Below, one piece after another: positions 33,831 through 41,976 of a stretch of DNA of 64,000 nucleotides. A model generated the notes under the pieces. It saw only the letters and a list, made by a program, of their open reading frames with translations. It was not told the DNA's origin and did not search any database. A program made the translations under genes and the position numbers. Within the stretch, counting starts at the first letter, position 1; the number at the start of each line of letters is the position of its first letter. The stretch comes from Neorhizobium galegae. Its GTDB lineage: Bacteria; Pseudomonadota; Alphaproteobacteria; Rhizobiales; Rhizobiaceae. Location: assembly GCF_021391675.1 (NCBI RefSeq), contig NZ_CP090096.1, positions 992,001 to 1,056,000 of the forward strand, written 5' to 3'.

Positions 33831-36208
33831 GGGCATTCCTTTCCGTTGGACGCTTTCGATCGCGGGTCGGGAGCCAGATCCGGCGGGCGGTAGGCTCGCA
33901 CCTCCGGCGGCTTGCCGATGAAGCGGGAAATCTCGACAAGGCACGAGTTCGGGCTTGGCCCCTGCGTGAGGCGGGAGGTCCCATGATCCGGCGTCAGTAC
34001 GTTCGGATTGCCGTTCAGCTCCAGCGAACCCGGCTTCGAGGGATCCGCGGGATCGAACCAGGCGCCCGTCGCCAACTGCACGACGCCGGGCATGACGGCA
34101 TCGGTAATGGCAACGACCGCCAGGCACGCACCGCGGGCGTTGGAAATGGTCACCACCTCGCCTTGCGCCAGGCCGCGAGCCGAGGCGTCGTCGGGATGAA
34201 TGCGCACCGGCTGACGACCGCCGCTTTTGGTCCGGCGCGACGGCGCTGCATGGTCCCACTGGCTGTGTAGCTTGTCATGCGGCTGGCAGGACAGGAGATG
34301 CAGTGGATAGATGGCCGCCAGTTTGCTCCCAAGCCATTCGACCGGTTCCACCCACGCCGGGTGACCGGGGCAATCGGCATAGTCGAAGCCGGCAATGAGC
34401 TCCGAGGAAAGCTCAATCAGACCGGACGGCGTGCACAGCGGATGGGCAACCGGGTCCGCACGAAACGCGGCAAGGAAAGGCCGGTCCGCGTTTTGGCTTT
34501 CCACCTCGATCAGTCCCGTATTCCGGAACGTGGGAAAATCAGGTAGGGAAATGTCGCGCAACGCGGCGTTCGCCTGCGCCTCGGCATAAAGCTTCTCCAG
34601 CCATTCGGATTCGCTCAATCCATCCGTGAATGCCGCTTCAGTCCCCAGCCTTTTCGCGATGCGGCGCAGGATCTCGTGATCCGAGAATACGTCCGCAGGT
34701 GGTGCCGTCGTGTGTGTCGAATATCCGAGAAAACTGTCGCGACCGCTGGCAACCAGATCGTCGCGTTCCAGGAACGTCGCGGCCGGCAACACGATGTCGG
34801 CATGCCGGGCGTTGGCGTTCCACCAGTGTTCGTGAACGATGATCGTTTCCGGCTTCTGCCAAGCTTCGACCAGCCGATGAAGATCCTGATGATGGTGAAA
34901 AGGATTGCCACCGGCCCAATATATCAGCCTTATTTCCGGATAGATTCGTTTATTGCCATTATGGTCGTATTCCGTTCCCGGAGAAAGCAGCATGTCGGCA
35001 ATCCGCGCGACCGGAATGTAGTCAGAAATTGCATTCTGCCCTTGCGGTAGCGACGGCCATTTCACGGCCGGCGCCGGCTGGCCAATACCCGATACGGATG
35101 CATAACCGAAACCAAATCCTCCGCCGGGCAGACCGATGCGACCCAGCAGCGATGCGACCGCGATAACCGCCCAATAGGCCTGTTCGCCATGGTCGGCGCG
35201 TTGCAGCGCCCATGCCATCATGATGAAGGTTTTTCGCGAGGCCATATTGCGGGCAAGGGTGAGGATGTCCTGCGCTCCAAGGCCGGTAATGCCGGCTGCC
35301 CAGGCGACATCCTTGATGACGCCGTCCACCTTTCCGAACAGATAATCCCGCAATGTCTCGAAGCCGACGGTGTAACGATCGATGAAACCCGTGTCGTGAC
35401 GATTCTCCTGGATCAGCACGTGGGCGATGGCCAGCAGCAGGGCGGCGTCCGTCCCGGGTTTCAGAGCCATCCATTGGGCATCGAGCTCGCCTGCGGCGTC
35501 ATCCCGGACGGGCCCGATGTTGATGAAATGGGCGCCTGCCTCTTTGCAATCAAGCAGACCCTGGCGGGTTTCATGGCGGGAAACGCCACCGGCATTGACC
35601 TGAGCGTTGCGAAGCGGCGTGCCGCCGAACATCACGATCAGATCCGCATGACCGACGATCTGGCTCCATGGGCTGTGGCCGGTGATCAACCCATCGGTGG
35701 AACCAATGACGTGCGGCAGGATGATTTCGCCGGCGGCATAACTATAGCTCTGGACGGAACGGACGGAACCGCCGTTCATGTTGAAAAAGCGTTTCAGCTG
35801 GCTTTGCGCATGATGAAATCGTCCGGCGCTCGACCAGCCGTAGGAGCCGGAAAAAATCGCGCCGTTGCCGTGCTCGTCCCTGACGCGGCGAATTTCGCCG
35901 GCGACCAGTTCGAGTGCTTCGTCCCAGGAGACCTCGACGAAAGCCTCGGCTCCCCGCCGCCCGGCACGATAGCCCGGTCCCTTTTCAAGGAAGGATCGCC
36001 TGACCGCTGGCCTGAGAATGCGGCACGGCGCTAGCCTGTCGGCTGGAAGCTCCCCACCGAATCGAACGGGATCGGGATCGCCCGCCATCGGACGAATGGC
36101 GCCATCTAAGCCATCATGACTGTAGAACCCCCAATGGGTTCCGACATGGCGCCGGTCTGCCGAAGGCTCCGAATGTTGCATGGTTTTCGGAGCCTTCGTC
36201 ATCTTCAT
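33827..36208 (-). CDS. bisC: Molybdopterin-dependent reductase of the BisC/DMSO/TMAO reductase family
   Basis: The 793-residue protein is a bis-MGD molybdoenzyme of the DMSO reductase family. The probable molybdenum ligand is Ser122 in 'FSGSYGWSSAGRFHH', and no N-terminal [4Fe-4S] cysteine motif is present, as in BisC, DorA and TorA. There is no Tat leader, so it is probably cytoplasmic like BisC, which reduces biotin sulfoxide and methionine sulfoxide. The C-terminal MGD domain includes 'HDKLHSQWDHAAPSR' and 'VRIHPDDASARGLAQGEVVTI'. It lies between tctC and tctB with 4-base overlaps on both sides, so its job is tied to the transported substrate, perhaps an S- or N-oxide. Confidence 0.85.
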   Translation of the reverse strand: MKMTKAPKTMQHSEPSADRRHVGTHWGFYSHDGLDGAIRPMAGDPDPVRFGGELPADRLAPCRILRPAVRRSFLEKGPGYRAGRRGAEAFVEVSWDEALELVAGEIRRVRDEHGNGAIFSGSYGWSSAGRFHHAQSQLKRFFNMNGGSVRSVQSYSYAAGEIILPHVIGSTDGLITGHSPWSQIVGHADLIVMFGGTPLRNAQVNAGGVSRHETRQGLLDCKEAGAHFINIGPVRDDAAGELDAQWMALKPGTDAALLLAIAHVLIQENRHDTGFIDRYTVGFETLRDYLFGKVDGVIKDVAWAAGITGLGAQDILTLARNMASRKTFIMMAWALQRADHGEQAYWAVIAVASLLGRIGLPGGGFGFGYASVSGIGQPAPAVKWPSLPQGQNAISDYIPVARIADMLLSPGTEYDHNGNKRIYPEIRLIYWAGGNPFHHHQDLHRLVEAWQKPETIIVHEHWWNANARHADIVLPAATFLERDDLVASGRDSFLGYSTHTTAPPADVFSDHEILRRIAKRLGTEAAFTDGLSESEWLEKLYAEAQANAALRDISLPDFPTFRNTGLIEVESQNADRPFLAAFRADPVAHPLCTPSGLIELSSELIAGFDYADCPGHPAWVEPVEWLGSKLAAIYPLHLLSCQPHDKLHSQWDHAAPSRRTKSGGRQPVRIHPDDASARGLAQGEVVTISNARGACLAVVAITDAVMPGVVQLATGAWFDPADPSKPGSLELNGNPNVLTPDHGTSRLTQGPSPNSCLVEISRFIGKPPEVRAYRPPDLAPDPRSKASNGKECP

Positions 36209-37176
36209 TCCACCTTGATGCCGGCTGTCTTGACGATCTTGCTGTAACGCTGTGTCTCGTCAACCACGAACGCCCTCAGATCGGCGCTGTTCTTGTACAT
36301 CGGCTCGAAACCGAAGACCGTCAGCTTGTCCTTGAATTCGGTGGAGGTGACAACGTCCTGCAGGACCTTGCCGAGATATTCCGCCGCCTTTGGATCAAGA
36401 TTCTTCGGTGCCCAGACGCCGTACCAGGAGAGCATTTCCAATGCAGGCATGCCGCTCTCGGCAACGGTCGGGACATCCGGCGCCAGGGGCGAGCGGGTCA
36501 GGCTGGTCACGGCGAGCGGCTTCAGCCGGCCTGCCTTGACATGCGGCAGGGACGACAGGATCGGGTCGGCGATCAGCTGCACCTGGCCGCCAATCATGTC
36601 GGTAAGTGCCGGACCGGCTCCCTTGTAGGTGACCACTTCAGTATCGACGCCGGCTTCACCCTTCAGGACTTCCACAGCCAAGTGGCCGGCAGAGCCATAA
36701 CCGGAGGTGGCGAAGTTGTAGGAATCCGGATCCGCCTTCACCTCAGCGAAGAATTCCTTCAGCGTGTTCGCCTTGTCCGACGGATTGGTGGTGATCAGCA
36801 GCGGGCCAGCCGCGATGCCGCTAATATGCGTGAAGTCATTGACGACATCGAAAGGCACATTCTTGTTGATCAGCGGCGTGACCACATGGATCGACGCATT
36901 CAGCAGCAGGGTGTAGCCATCGGGAGCAGCCTTGACCACATCGGACGAACCGACCACCCCGCCGGCACCGCCCGCACGATTATCGACAACGAACGTCTTG
37001 CCGGTCTTGACCGAAAGCGTGGCGGCAAGAACGCGTGCAACGCCATCGACTGCACCGCCCGGCGGATAGGGCACGACAATGGACACAGGTCGACTAGGGT
37101 AGTCGTCCGCCTTGGCAAGGCCGGCCACCGGCAGCGTCATCGAAAGAAAAAGCAATGCTGTTCCGAAGCGATTCAT
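36205..37176 (-). CDS. tctC: Tripartite tricarboxylate transporter, periplasmic binding protein (Bug family)
   Basis: The 323-residue protein begins with a signal peptide (residues 1-23, ending 'GLAKA') followed by 'YPSRPVSIVVPYPPGGAVDGVAR', the Bug-family ligand-site segment. 'VVDNRAGGAGGVVGSSDVVKAAPDGYTLL' region and 'SGYGSAGHLAVE' are also typical. It captures an organic acid in the periplasm for TctAB. ATG at 37176 is chosen for the signal peptide; the frame extends upstream without similarity. It overlaps the bisC-like gene by 4 bases. Confidence 0.92.
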   Translation of the reverse strand: MNRFGTALLFLSMTLPVAGLAKADDYPSRPVSIVVPYPPGGAVDGVARVLAATLSVKTGKTFVVDNRAGGAGGVVGSSDVVKAAPDGYTLLLNASIHVVTPLINKNVPFDVVNDFTHISGIAAGPLLITTNPSDKANTLKEFFAEVKADPDSYNFATSGYGSAGHLAVEVLKGEAGVDTEVVTYKGAGPALTDMIGGQVQLIADPILSSLPHVKAGRLKPLAVTSLTRSPLAPDVPTVAESGMPALEMLSWYGVWAPKNLDPKAAEYLGKVLQDVVTSTEFKDKLTVFGFEPMYKNSADLRAFVVDETQRYSKIVKTAGIKVE

Positions 37177-37285
37177 AGATGGATTCCTTCTGGCTCCAAG
37201 AGGATGTATGCAGTCGAAAGTCATTGTATGTGTCGGCGGATCCTTCGCGGCGAGTCGCGGGAGGCAATCCGCCCGGTTCCGGCCG

Positions 37286-38065
37286 TCAGAACGTTCCGGG
37301 ATATTGCCCGCCATCGATCAGCAGGTTCTGAGCGGTGACGAAGCCGGCATTCGCCGAGCAGAGGAAGGCGATGTAGGCGCCAACTTCTTCGGGACGTCCG
37401 TAGCGGCCGGCCGGATTCTGCGCCGCACGGGCGGCCCATATTTCGTCGAAAGAGCGACCGCTTTCCTGAGCAAGTACCTCGACGTGCTGGCGCTGGCCAT
37501 CCGAAGCGACAATGCCCGGGAGTATATTGTTAATCGTCACATTATGGGCGATCGTCTGTCGAGCAAGGCCCGCGACGAAACCGACGAGGCCGGAGCGCGC
37601 CGCATTCGACATGCCAAGCTCGGCCTGGGCGATCTTGACGCTCCGCGACACGATGTTGACGATACGGCCGAACTCGCGCTCCATCATTCCGTCAACGGTC
37701 AGGCGCATCATGTCGATCGGTGTCAGCATCATCCGGTCGATGCCCCGCAACCAGTCCTCTCGAGACCAGTTGCGGAAATCACCGGGTAGTTCGCCATCGG
37801 CGTTGTTGACCAGGATGTCCGGGTTTGGGCAGACAGACAGAACGGCTTCACGACCGGCAAGCGTGGTAATATCGCCGACGACGGTGGTGACGCGGGCGCC
37901 GGTAACCGCTCGAATTTCTGCGGCTGCCGCCTGCAGTGTTTCGGGCGTCCGGGCGACGATGGTCAGATCCACATTCTCCCGAGCGAGAGCCATTGCGGCG
38001 GCCTTGCCCATGCCTCGGCTAGCGCCGCTAACGATAGCATTCCGACCGGAAATCCCGAGATCCAT
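37286..38065 (-). CDS. SDR family oxidoreductase with altered active site
   Basis: The 259-residue protein has a normal cofactor segment ('VSGASRGMGKAAAMALA') and NNA motif as 'VNNADGE'. At the catalytic site the usual YxxxK is replaced by 'SNAAR': Tyr is Ser and Lys is Arg, while Ser lies in 'NIVSRSVKI'. A recognised SDR lineage annotated as 3-oxoacyl-ACP reductase-like shares this change, so it may use different chemistry or not be a dehydrogenase. It ends with 'QNLLIDGGQYPGTF'. It follows the DapA-family gene by 10 bases. Confidence 0.8.
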   Translation of the reverse strand: MDLGISGRNAIVSGASRGMGKAAAMALARENVDLTIVARTPETLQAAAAEIRAVTGARVTTVVGDITTLAGREAVLSVCPNPDILVNNADGELPGDFRNWSREDWLRGIDRMMLTPIDMMRLTVDGMMEREFGRIVNIVSRSVKIAQAELGMSNAARSGLVGFVAGLARQTIAHNVTINNILPGIVASDGQRQHVEVLAQESGRSFDEIWAARAAQNPAGRYGRPEEVGAYIAFLCSANAGFVTAQNLLIDGGQYPGTF

Positions 38066-38075
38066 CGGCCGAGCC

Positions 38076-39023
38076 TCAAGCGGCCAAGGCCGAAGCGGGC
38101 TGCAGCTTCCAGCCATATTTCTTGTCGAGACCGAGATCCTGGACGATGCGAATGCCCTTTGCGAGCGCTTCGCCTTCAAGACCGGTCAATGGCCGCCGCA
38201 GTTCGCCAGCCGGCAGTCCGACAGCCTTCATCAGCGATTTCACGGCCACCGGGTTAATGGCCGAGTAATTGTAGTGCAGCAGCGGGAGAAGATTCAAATA
38301 GTTGTCGCGGAACCCTTCGGCTTCGACATAGCTCGTCCACGGACGCGACATGACCGCCACTTCGGCCGGGGCAATATTGCCGCCCATGTTTGCAGTGCCA
38401 TGACCACCAAGGCTCATTGTTGGAACGACGAGACCGAGATTGGGGCTGTCGCAGCACATCACCGAAACATCCGGACGCGCGGCGAGAACCTGGGCAACCT
38501 GGCCGACACGCGCAGTGGATTCCTTATGAATGACGTAGTTCGGATGCTTGAAGATGCGCAGCAGGTGATCCCAGTGCAGGTCGCTCTTGACGCGCGGCGG
38601 GTTGTTGTAGAGCCCGAGAGGCAGGTCTGTTGCGTCGGCGACTTCCAGAAAATAGCCTTCGATGTCGGCTTCCGGGGCGCAGATATACGCTGGAGCGGCG
38701 AGAATGGCACCGTCTGCGCCGTTATCCTTGGCAAACTTCACATTTTCAATCGTAACGTCAGTGTTGTTGCCGGTGCAGCCAAAGAAGATCGGCATCTTGG
38801 CCGTTTTCATCTTCGACGTCTCGACGATGATTTTCTTCTTCTCCTCGGCCGACAGCATGGATACCTCGCCGGTCGAGCCCATGATCAAGACGGCGGACGT
38901 GCCGTTCGCCTCATGGAAGGAAAGCAATTCGCGGAATGCCCCCATATCGACGGCGCCTGACTTGTCAAATGGAGTGATCAAGGCAACGAAGGATCCAGTG
39001 ATCTTGGGGGCAGCAGCAGTCAT
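38076..39023 (-). CDS. DapA-family (dihydrodipicolinate synthase/N-acetylneuraminate lyase) aldolase or dehydratase
   Basis: The 315-residue protein is a class I aldolase-fold member of the DHDPS family: 'LIMGSTGEVSML' at residues 46-57 (the GxTGE motif), Tyr139 in 'LYNNPPR' and the Schiff-base Lys167 in 'VIHKEST'. Such enzymes form an imine with pyruvate or another 2-keto acid and catalyse aldol, dehydratase or deaminase reactions. Membership of a catabolic operon argues against lysine synthesis. It is the first gene of the tct/bisC operon and is preceded by two palindromes. Substrate unknown. Confidence 0.87.
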   Translation of the reverse strand: MTAAAPKITGSFVALITPFDKSGAVDMGAFRELLSFHEANGTSAVLIMGSTGEVSMLSAEEKKKIIVETSKMKTAKMPIFFGCTGNNTDVTIENVKFAKDNGADGAILAAPAYICAPEADIEGYFLEVADATDLPLGLYNNPPRVKSDLHWDHLLRIFKHPNYVIHKESTARVGQVAQVLAARPDVSVMCCDSPNLGLVVPTMSLGGHGTANMGGNIAPAEVAVMSRPWTSYVEAEGFRDNYLNLLPLLHYNYSAINPVAVKSLMKAVGLPAGELRRPLTGLEGEALAKGIRIVQDLGLDKKYGWKLQPASALAA

Positions 39024-39039
39024 TGCAGGACTCCGTGAA

Positions 39040-39061
39040 TGTTAAACAATGTTTGAAACAT
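39040..39061. promoter_or_regulatory. Paired palindromes upstream of the dapA-family gene, candidate TetR operator
   Basis: ATGTTTGAAACAT (39049-39061) is a perfect 13-bp inverted repeat, preceded by the 9-bp palindrome TGTTAAACA at 39040-39048. They lie 17-38 bases before the start codon of the first operon gene on the minus strand. The nearest regulator gene is the TetR-family gene at 39323-40006. A site this close to the start suits repression. Confidence 0.45.
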
Positions 39062-39322
39062 AATTTGAGGCGGGATGGAGTCAATGACTTTAATCGGTCA
39101 AATCGCCCAATAAACAAGCAACGGCCGGAGACTTGGAAAAAGCAGCGTGCGATTGAAGGGATAATTGGAAAGACCGTCTAATCCTGAAATATATGCCCTA
39201 GCCTTTTTCTCAAAAGGCAATAAAAAAGATAAATATCCAGCCTAGATCCCATTTTTAAATAGATACTGTAGTATATCTTATCTTGAGCGAGCTTCTCGCT
39301 GTAAGTTCGAAATTCGGGATTA
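39062..39322. other. A/T-rich gene-free stretch between dapA-family gene and tetR
   Basis: No coding sequence is convincing here. The base composition is much richer in A and T than the surrounding genes, as expected for a promoter and terminator region. It holds the upstream part of the dapA-operon promoter and the 3' flank of the TetR gene. A short run of T and A near 39210-39270 has no clear hairpin. Confidence 0.4.
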
Positions 39323-40006
39323 TCACCCGATGGCAGGCGCCTGAAATCCAGTGCAGATAAACCGCGAGAGCTGGCTGATGATCTCTTCGTCGTCATCGGT
39401 ATCGCAAAGGCCGCCGGACAACTGCTTGAGGCGGTGCGATGCCGGGTCTGAATCGATCAGGACCTGCATGATGGCGCCAATCGAAAAATTGTAACGCCAG
39501 AAGATATCGCGACGCTGCATATCCGGTAGTGCTCGACTGAAGGCGTCGATAAAACGGAACACTGCAGGATCGACGCGGCGTATAAAAAAACGGTTGGTCG
39601 ATTCACGCGGCCGCGAACGGACCTGCAGGATCAGCCGCGTCAGCGGACGGGCGCCCGAGGCATCGCGGCTGAACTGTACCATCGGTCGGACAAGAGCCCC
39701 GACGACCTCCTCCAAAATCGGGAATCTCGGCCGGGCTGAGGCCTCGCATTTTTCCAAAGCCTCTATTCGGGCATGCGTATAGGGCTCCATCATCAGGTTA
39801 AGCACTTCGCTGATGAGCTCTTCCTTGGAGCCGAAATAATAATTGACGGCAGCAACATTCACATCGGCCCGCCTCGTGATGTCGCGAACGGTCGCGAGAT
39901 CGAACCCCTGCTCAATGAATACTTCGCGCGCGGCCGCAACAATGCGCTCTCGCGGCTCATCCGCGCGATCGACTTTGGACGTTTCGTTATATGCTTTTTT
40001 TGCCAT
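39323..40006 (-). CDS. TetR family transcriptional regulator
   Basis: The 227-residue product has the TetR N-terminal helix-turn-helix: 'RIVAAAREVFIEQGFDLATVRDITRRADVNVAAVNYYFGSKEEL' region at about residues 20-62 (recognition segment 'ADVNVAAVNYYFGSKE'). The C-terminal ligand domain resembles the CerR-type set. ATG at 40006 gives a short lysine-rich leader; the frame is open a further 24 codons upstream. It lies on the same strand as the dapA-bisC-tct operon and directly before it, so it probably controls that operon in response to its substrate. Confidence 0.88.
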   Translation of the reverse strand: MAKKAYNETSKVDRADEPRERIVAAAREVFIEQGFDLATVRDITRRADVNVAAVNYYFGSKEELISEVLNLMMEPYTHARIEALEKCEASARPRFPILEEVVGALVRPMVQFSRDASGARPLTRLILQVRSRPRESTNRFFIRRVDPAVFRFIDAFSRALPDMQRRDIFWRYNFSIGAIMQVLIDSDPASHRLKQLSGGLCDTDDDEEIISQLSRFICTGFQAPAIG

Positions 40007-40371
40007 ACATCCCAAATTCTTTGCTTCGTGGCTATCGTCGTCGTTTTGTAGCGGACCAACGGGGGCCATCAAGTGCAATTTTGGGGAGCATGAGGATTTG
40101 TGGAATCATCATGAAGCTTCGCGCGTTTCGCTTTACTCATGGTCGTCGTCGGTCATGCCGGGAGATCGTTGCCGGAAAGCTGGGCAGGGAGCCGTCGAAG
40201 GACTGGGTGCCGGTTTGTGGCAGAAGGTATAGAGCCCCCCTGCTCCAACTGCATCTGCTGTCCTTGGCGAATGCTCCAAGACCACGCCTTTAACGGTGGG
40301 ATCGAGGCCAATCACGCCCATGCCGAGCCGGATTGCATTGGCTGGATTAGGCGCGATGGACAATGACACGT
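40007..40371. other. Stretch without a convincing gene
   Basis: This 365-base stretch separates the SyrB-like pair from the TetR gene. One minus-strand frame (40133-40369, GTG start) gives 78 residues with plausible composition, but I recognise no domain and see no ribosome site. The region also holds the tetR promoter. Confidence 0.3.
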
Positions 40372-40932
40372 TCAGCGCTCGAACCGCTCCAGCATCCTCT
40401 TCAGTTGTGCATTTTGCAGCTGAAGCTTGCTCGCCAATTGGGTCCGGAGCAGCCTGATCTCTTCATCAAGGCTGATCGCGTCGTCAGAAACGGCCGGAAC
40501 GCCTGGAGAGGGAGGGGGAACGGCTTCAATCGGTTCCGTTGTCTTGCCCCGCCTGCTGCGCTTTCGCGTTGCACCCTCGCCAGTGTGCGAGGGTTTCAAT
40601 GCGCCGTGTGCGACCGCACCTGCGTCATCGGACAAGGCCGGATCAGCGGCCTCCACGGGCCTGGCGCCCTCGATATCTGCCGTGCCGTGAACACCGCTTG
40701 CCGTTTCTTCGGAATGATCCGGGTCCGCCGACGCCGCCTCCGATTGTTCGTGAAGGGCTGGCTTTTCGTCGACCGGAGGATCCGCGGCATTCAATCCGTT
40801 GTCGGCGACCGTTTCAGTCGGTTTGGCGATGGCCAAAGCGTCCGGCTTCACGTCATCGGTCGAGCCCTGTTCTTGGCGCTGCTGACGTCGCGGTGACACA
40901 AGCCGGGCAAGAAGTTTCCATGGTGACGCCAT
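40372..40932 (-). CDS. SyrB-like hypothetical protein with C-terminal coiled coil
   Basis: The 186-residue protein has a basic N-terminus (MASPWKLLARLVSPRRQQRQ), a long acidic, proline- and alanine-rich low-complexity middle, a basic patch ('RKRSRRGKTTE') and a C-terminal heptad segment 'LRTQLASKLQLQNAQLKRML'. That tail closely resembles the tail of the SyrB-like protein encoded next (41066-41776). SyrB proteins of rhizobia are linked to regulation of exopolysaccharide genes. The middle is likely disordered. GAGG lies nine bases before the ATG. Function is not established. Confidence 0.65.
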   Translation of the reverse strand: MASPWKLLARLVSPRRQQRQEQGSTDDVKPDALAIAKPTETVADNGLNAADPPVDEKPALHEQSEAASADPDHSEETASGVHGTADIEGARPVEAADPALSDDAGAVAHGALKPSHTGEGATRKRSRRGKTTEPIEAVPPPSPGVPAVSDDAISLDEEIRLLRTQLASKLQLQNAQLKRMLERFER

Positions 40933-41065
40933 TTTATTCGACCTCGTATTCTACCCCGCATGCAGGCTGCGAGCAAAAGCGTTGGCGGCGGGACTGGCCG
41001 CCGCCAAGATGTTCGTCTCGATATAGCCTTAAGAATGCGGCCAGCGCTTGACCGACGGCTGTCGA

Positions 41066-41776
41066 TCAACCGAGGTTGAGCCGCTTTCGCAGATCGGCAT
41101 TTTCAGCACGCAGCTTCTCGGCCAGCTGCTTGCGCAGTCTTTGGTTTTCCTCTTCCAGCTGCAGAAGATCCGCAAACTCATCGACTGCCGCCACCGACGG
41201 TGCGGTCGCAGCCTGCACGGCCTTCGGAGTACGTTTGACAGGCGCACGTTTGGCGCTTGTCACAGCCTCGTCGGACTTTGCCTTGCGACCTCTCTTCGGC
41301 TTTCCATCTGCGGCATTCGAAGCCGCTGCCGGTTGCGCCGAAACTGCGGCTGAGGCCGTTTCAGCGGCCGCCTTCCTGGCGCGAGGTTTGCGCTCCTTCT
41401 TCGGTGCGGGCGCCGCAACCGTCGGCGTGTCAGCGTCAGTCATCGTATTAATATCGTCGGCCATTATGGTCTCCTGTAAAGCCGATGCATTTGTCTGCTG
41501 CTCAATCGACGGTGTCAACAACGCCGCGGCCTGTTGTTCTCCGGCGAAAGACATTCCGGCGCTGCTAACCTCGGAAATTTCCGACAGGATTGGCATTGCC
41601 TCGTCCTGCAGATCTTGCGCGACGGACTTGAGATCCATGTCTCCCCAGATCGAGTTCGGATTGGAATTGAGTTTTCGCCGACCCGATTTGTATTCGACGG
41701 CAAAGCTGCGCTGGACTTTTTTCACTTTGAGAGGCCTTGGGTGTCTGCGGTGATGTTTCGGCGATGTCTTCAGCAT
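41066..41776 (-). CDS. SyrB-like regulator
   Basis: The 236-residue frame combines an N-terminal part with 'RSFAVEYKSGRRKLNSNPNS' and 'IWGDMDLKSVA', a motif known from rhizobial hypothetical proteins, with a C-terminal part typical of SyrB: lysine/alanine-rich 'KKERKPRARKAAAE' and the zipper-like 'LRKQLAEKLRAENADLRKRL'. Inside the frame an ATG at 41464 has an AGGAG site six bases upstream and would give a 132-residue SyrB of usual length. Either the full 236 residues or this shorter form, or both, could be made. SyrB acts on regulation of symbiosis-related genes in Sinorhizobium; the role here is inferred. Confidence 0.7.
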   Translation of the reverse strand: MLKTSPKHHRRHPRPLKVKKVQRSFAVEYKSGRRKLNSNPNSIWGDMDLKSVAQDLQDEAMPILSEISEVSSAGMSFAGEQQAAALLTPSIEQQTNASALQETIMADDINTMTDADTPTVAAPAPKKERKPRARKAAAETASAAVSAQPAAASNAADGKPKRGRKAKSDEAVTSAKRAPVKRTPKAVQAATAPSVAAVDEFADLLQLEEENQRLRKQLAEKLRAENADLRKRLNLG

Positions 41777-41976
41777 CGCGACAAGCCCTGCAGATAACCC
41801 CTATCGCCCCGGCGGTCCAGACCCCTGACGATACCCGGCCCGAACGCGGTTCCGGATTGCCTCAGGTTACGCCCAAAGGGTCGCCCGGGCGATCTAGCGC
41901 TGGCTAGATGAAGCCGCCAGCTCGGTCGATCGTTGCCCGGCCGAAGCGCCAAGTCGAGGCACGTCTGACTTGACGC

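Noticed and set aside
40133..40369. 78-codon minus-strand frame between tetR and the SyrB-like pair
   Set aside because: Plausible composition, but a GTG start without a ribosome site and no recognised domain; kept as an uncalled stretch.
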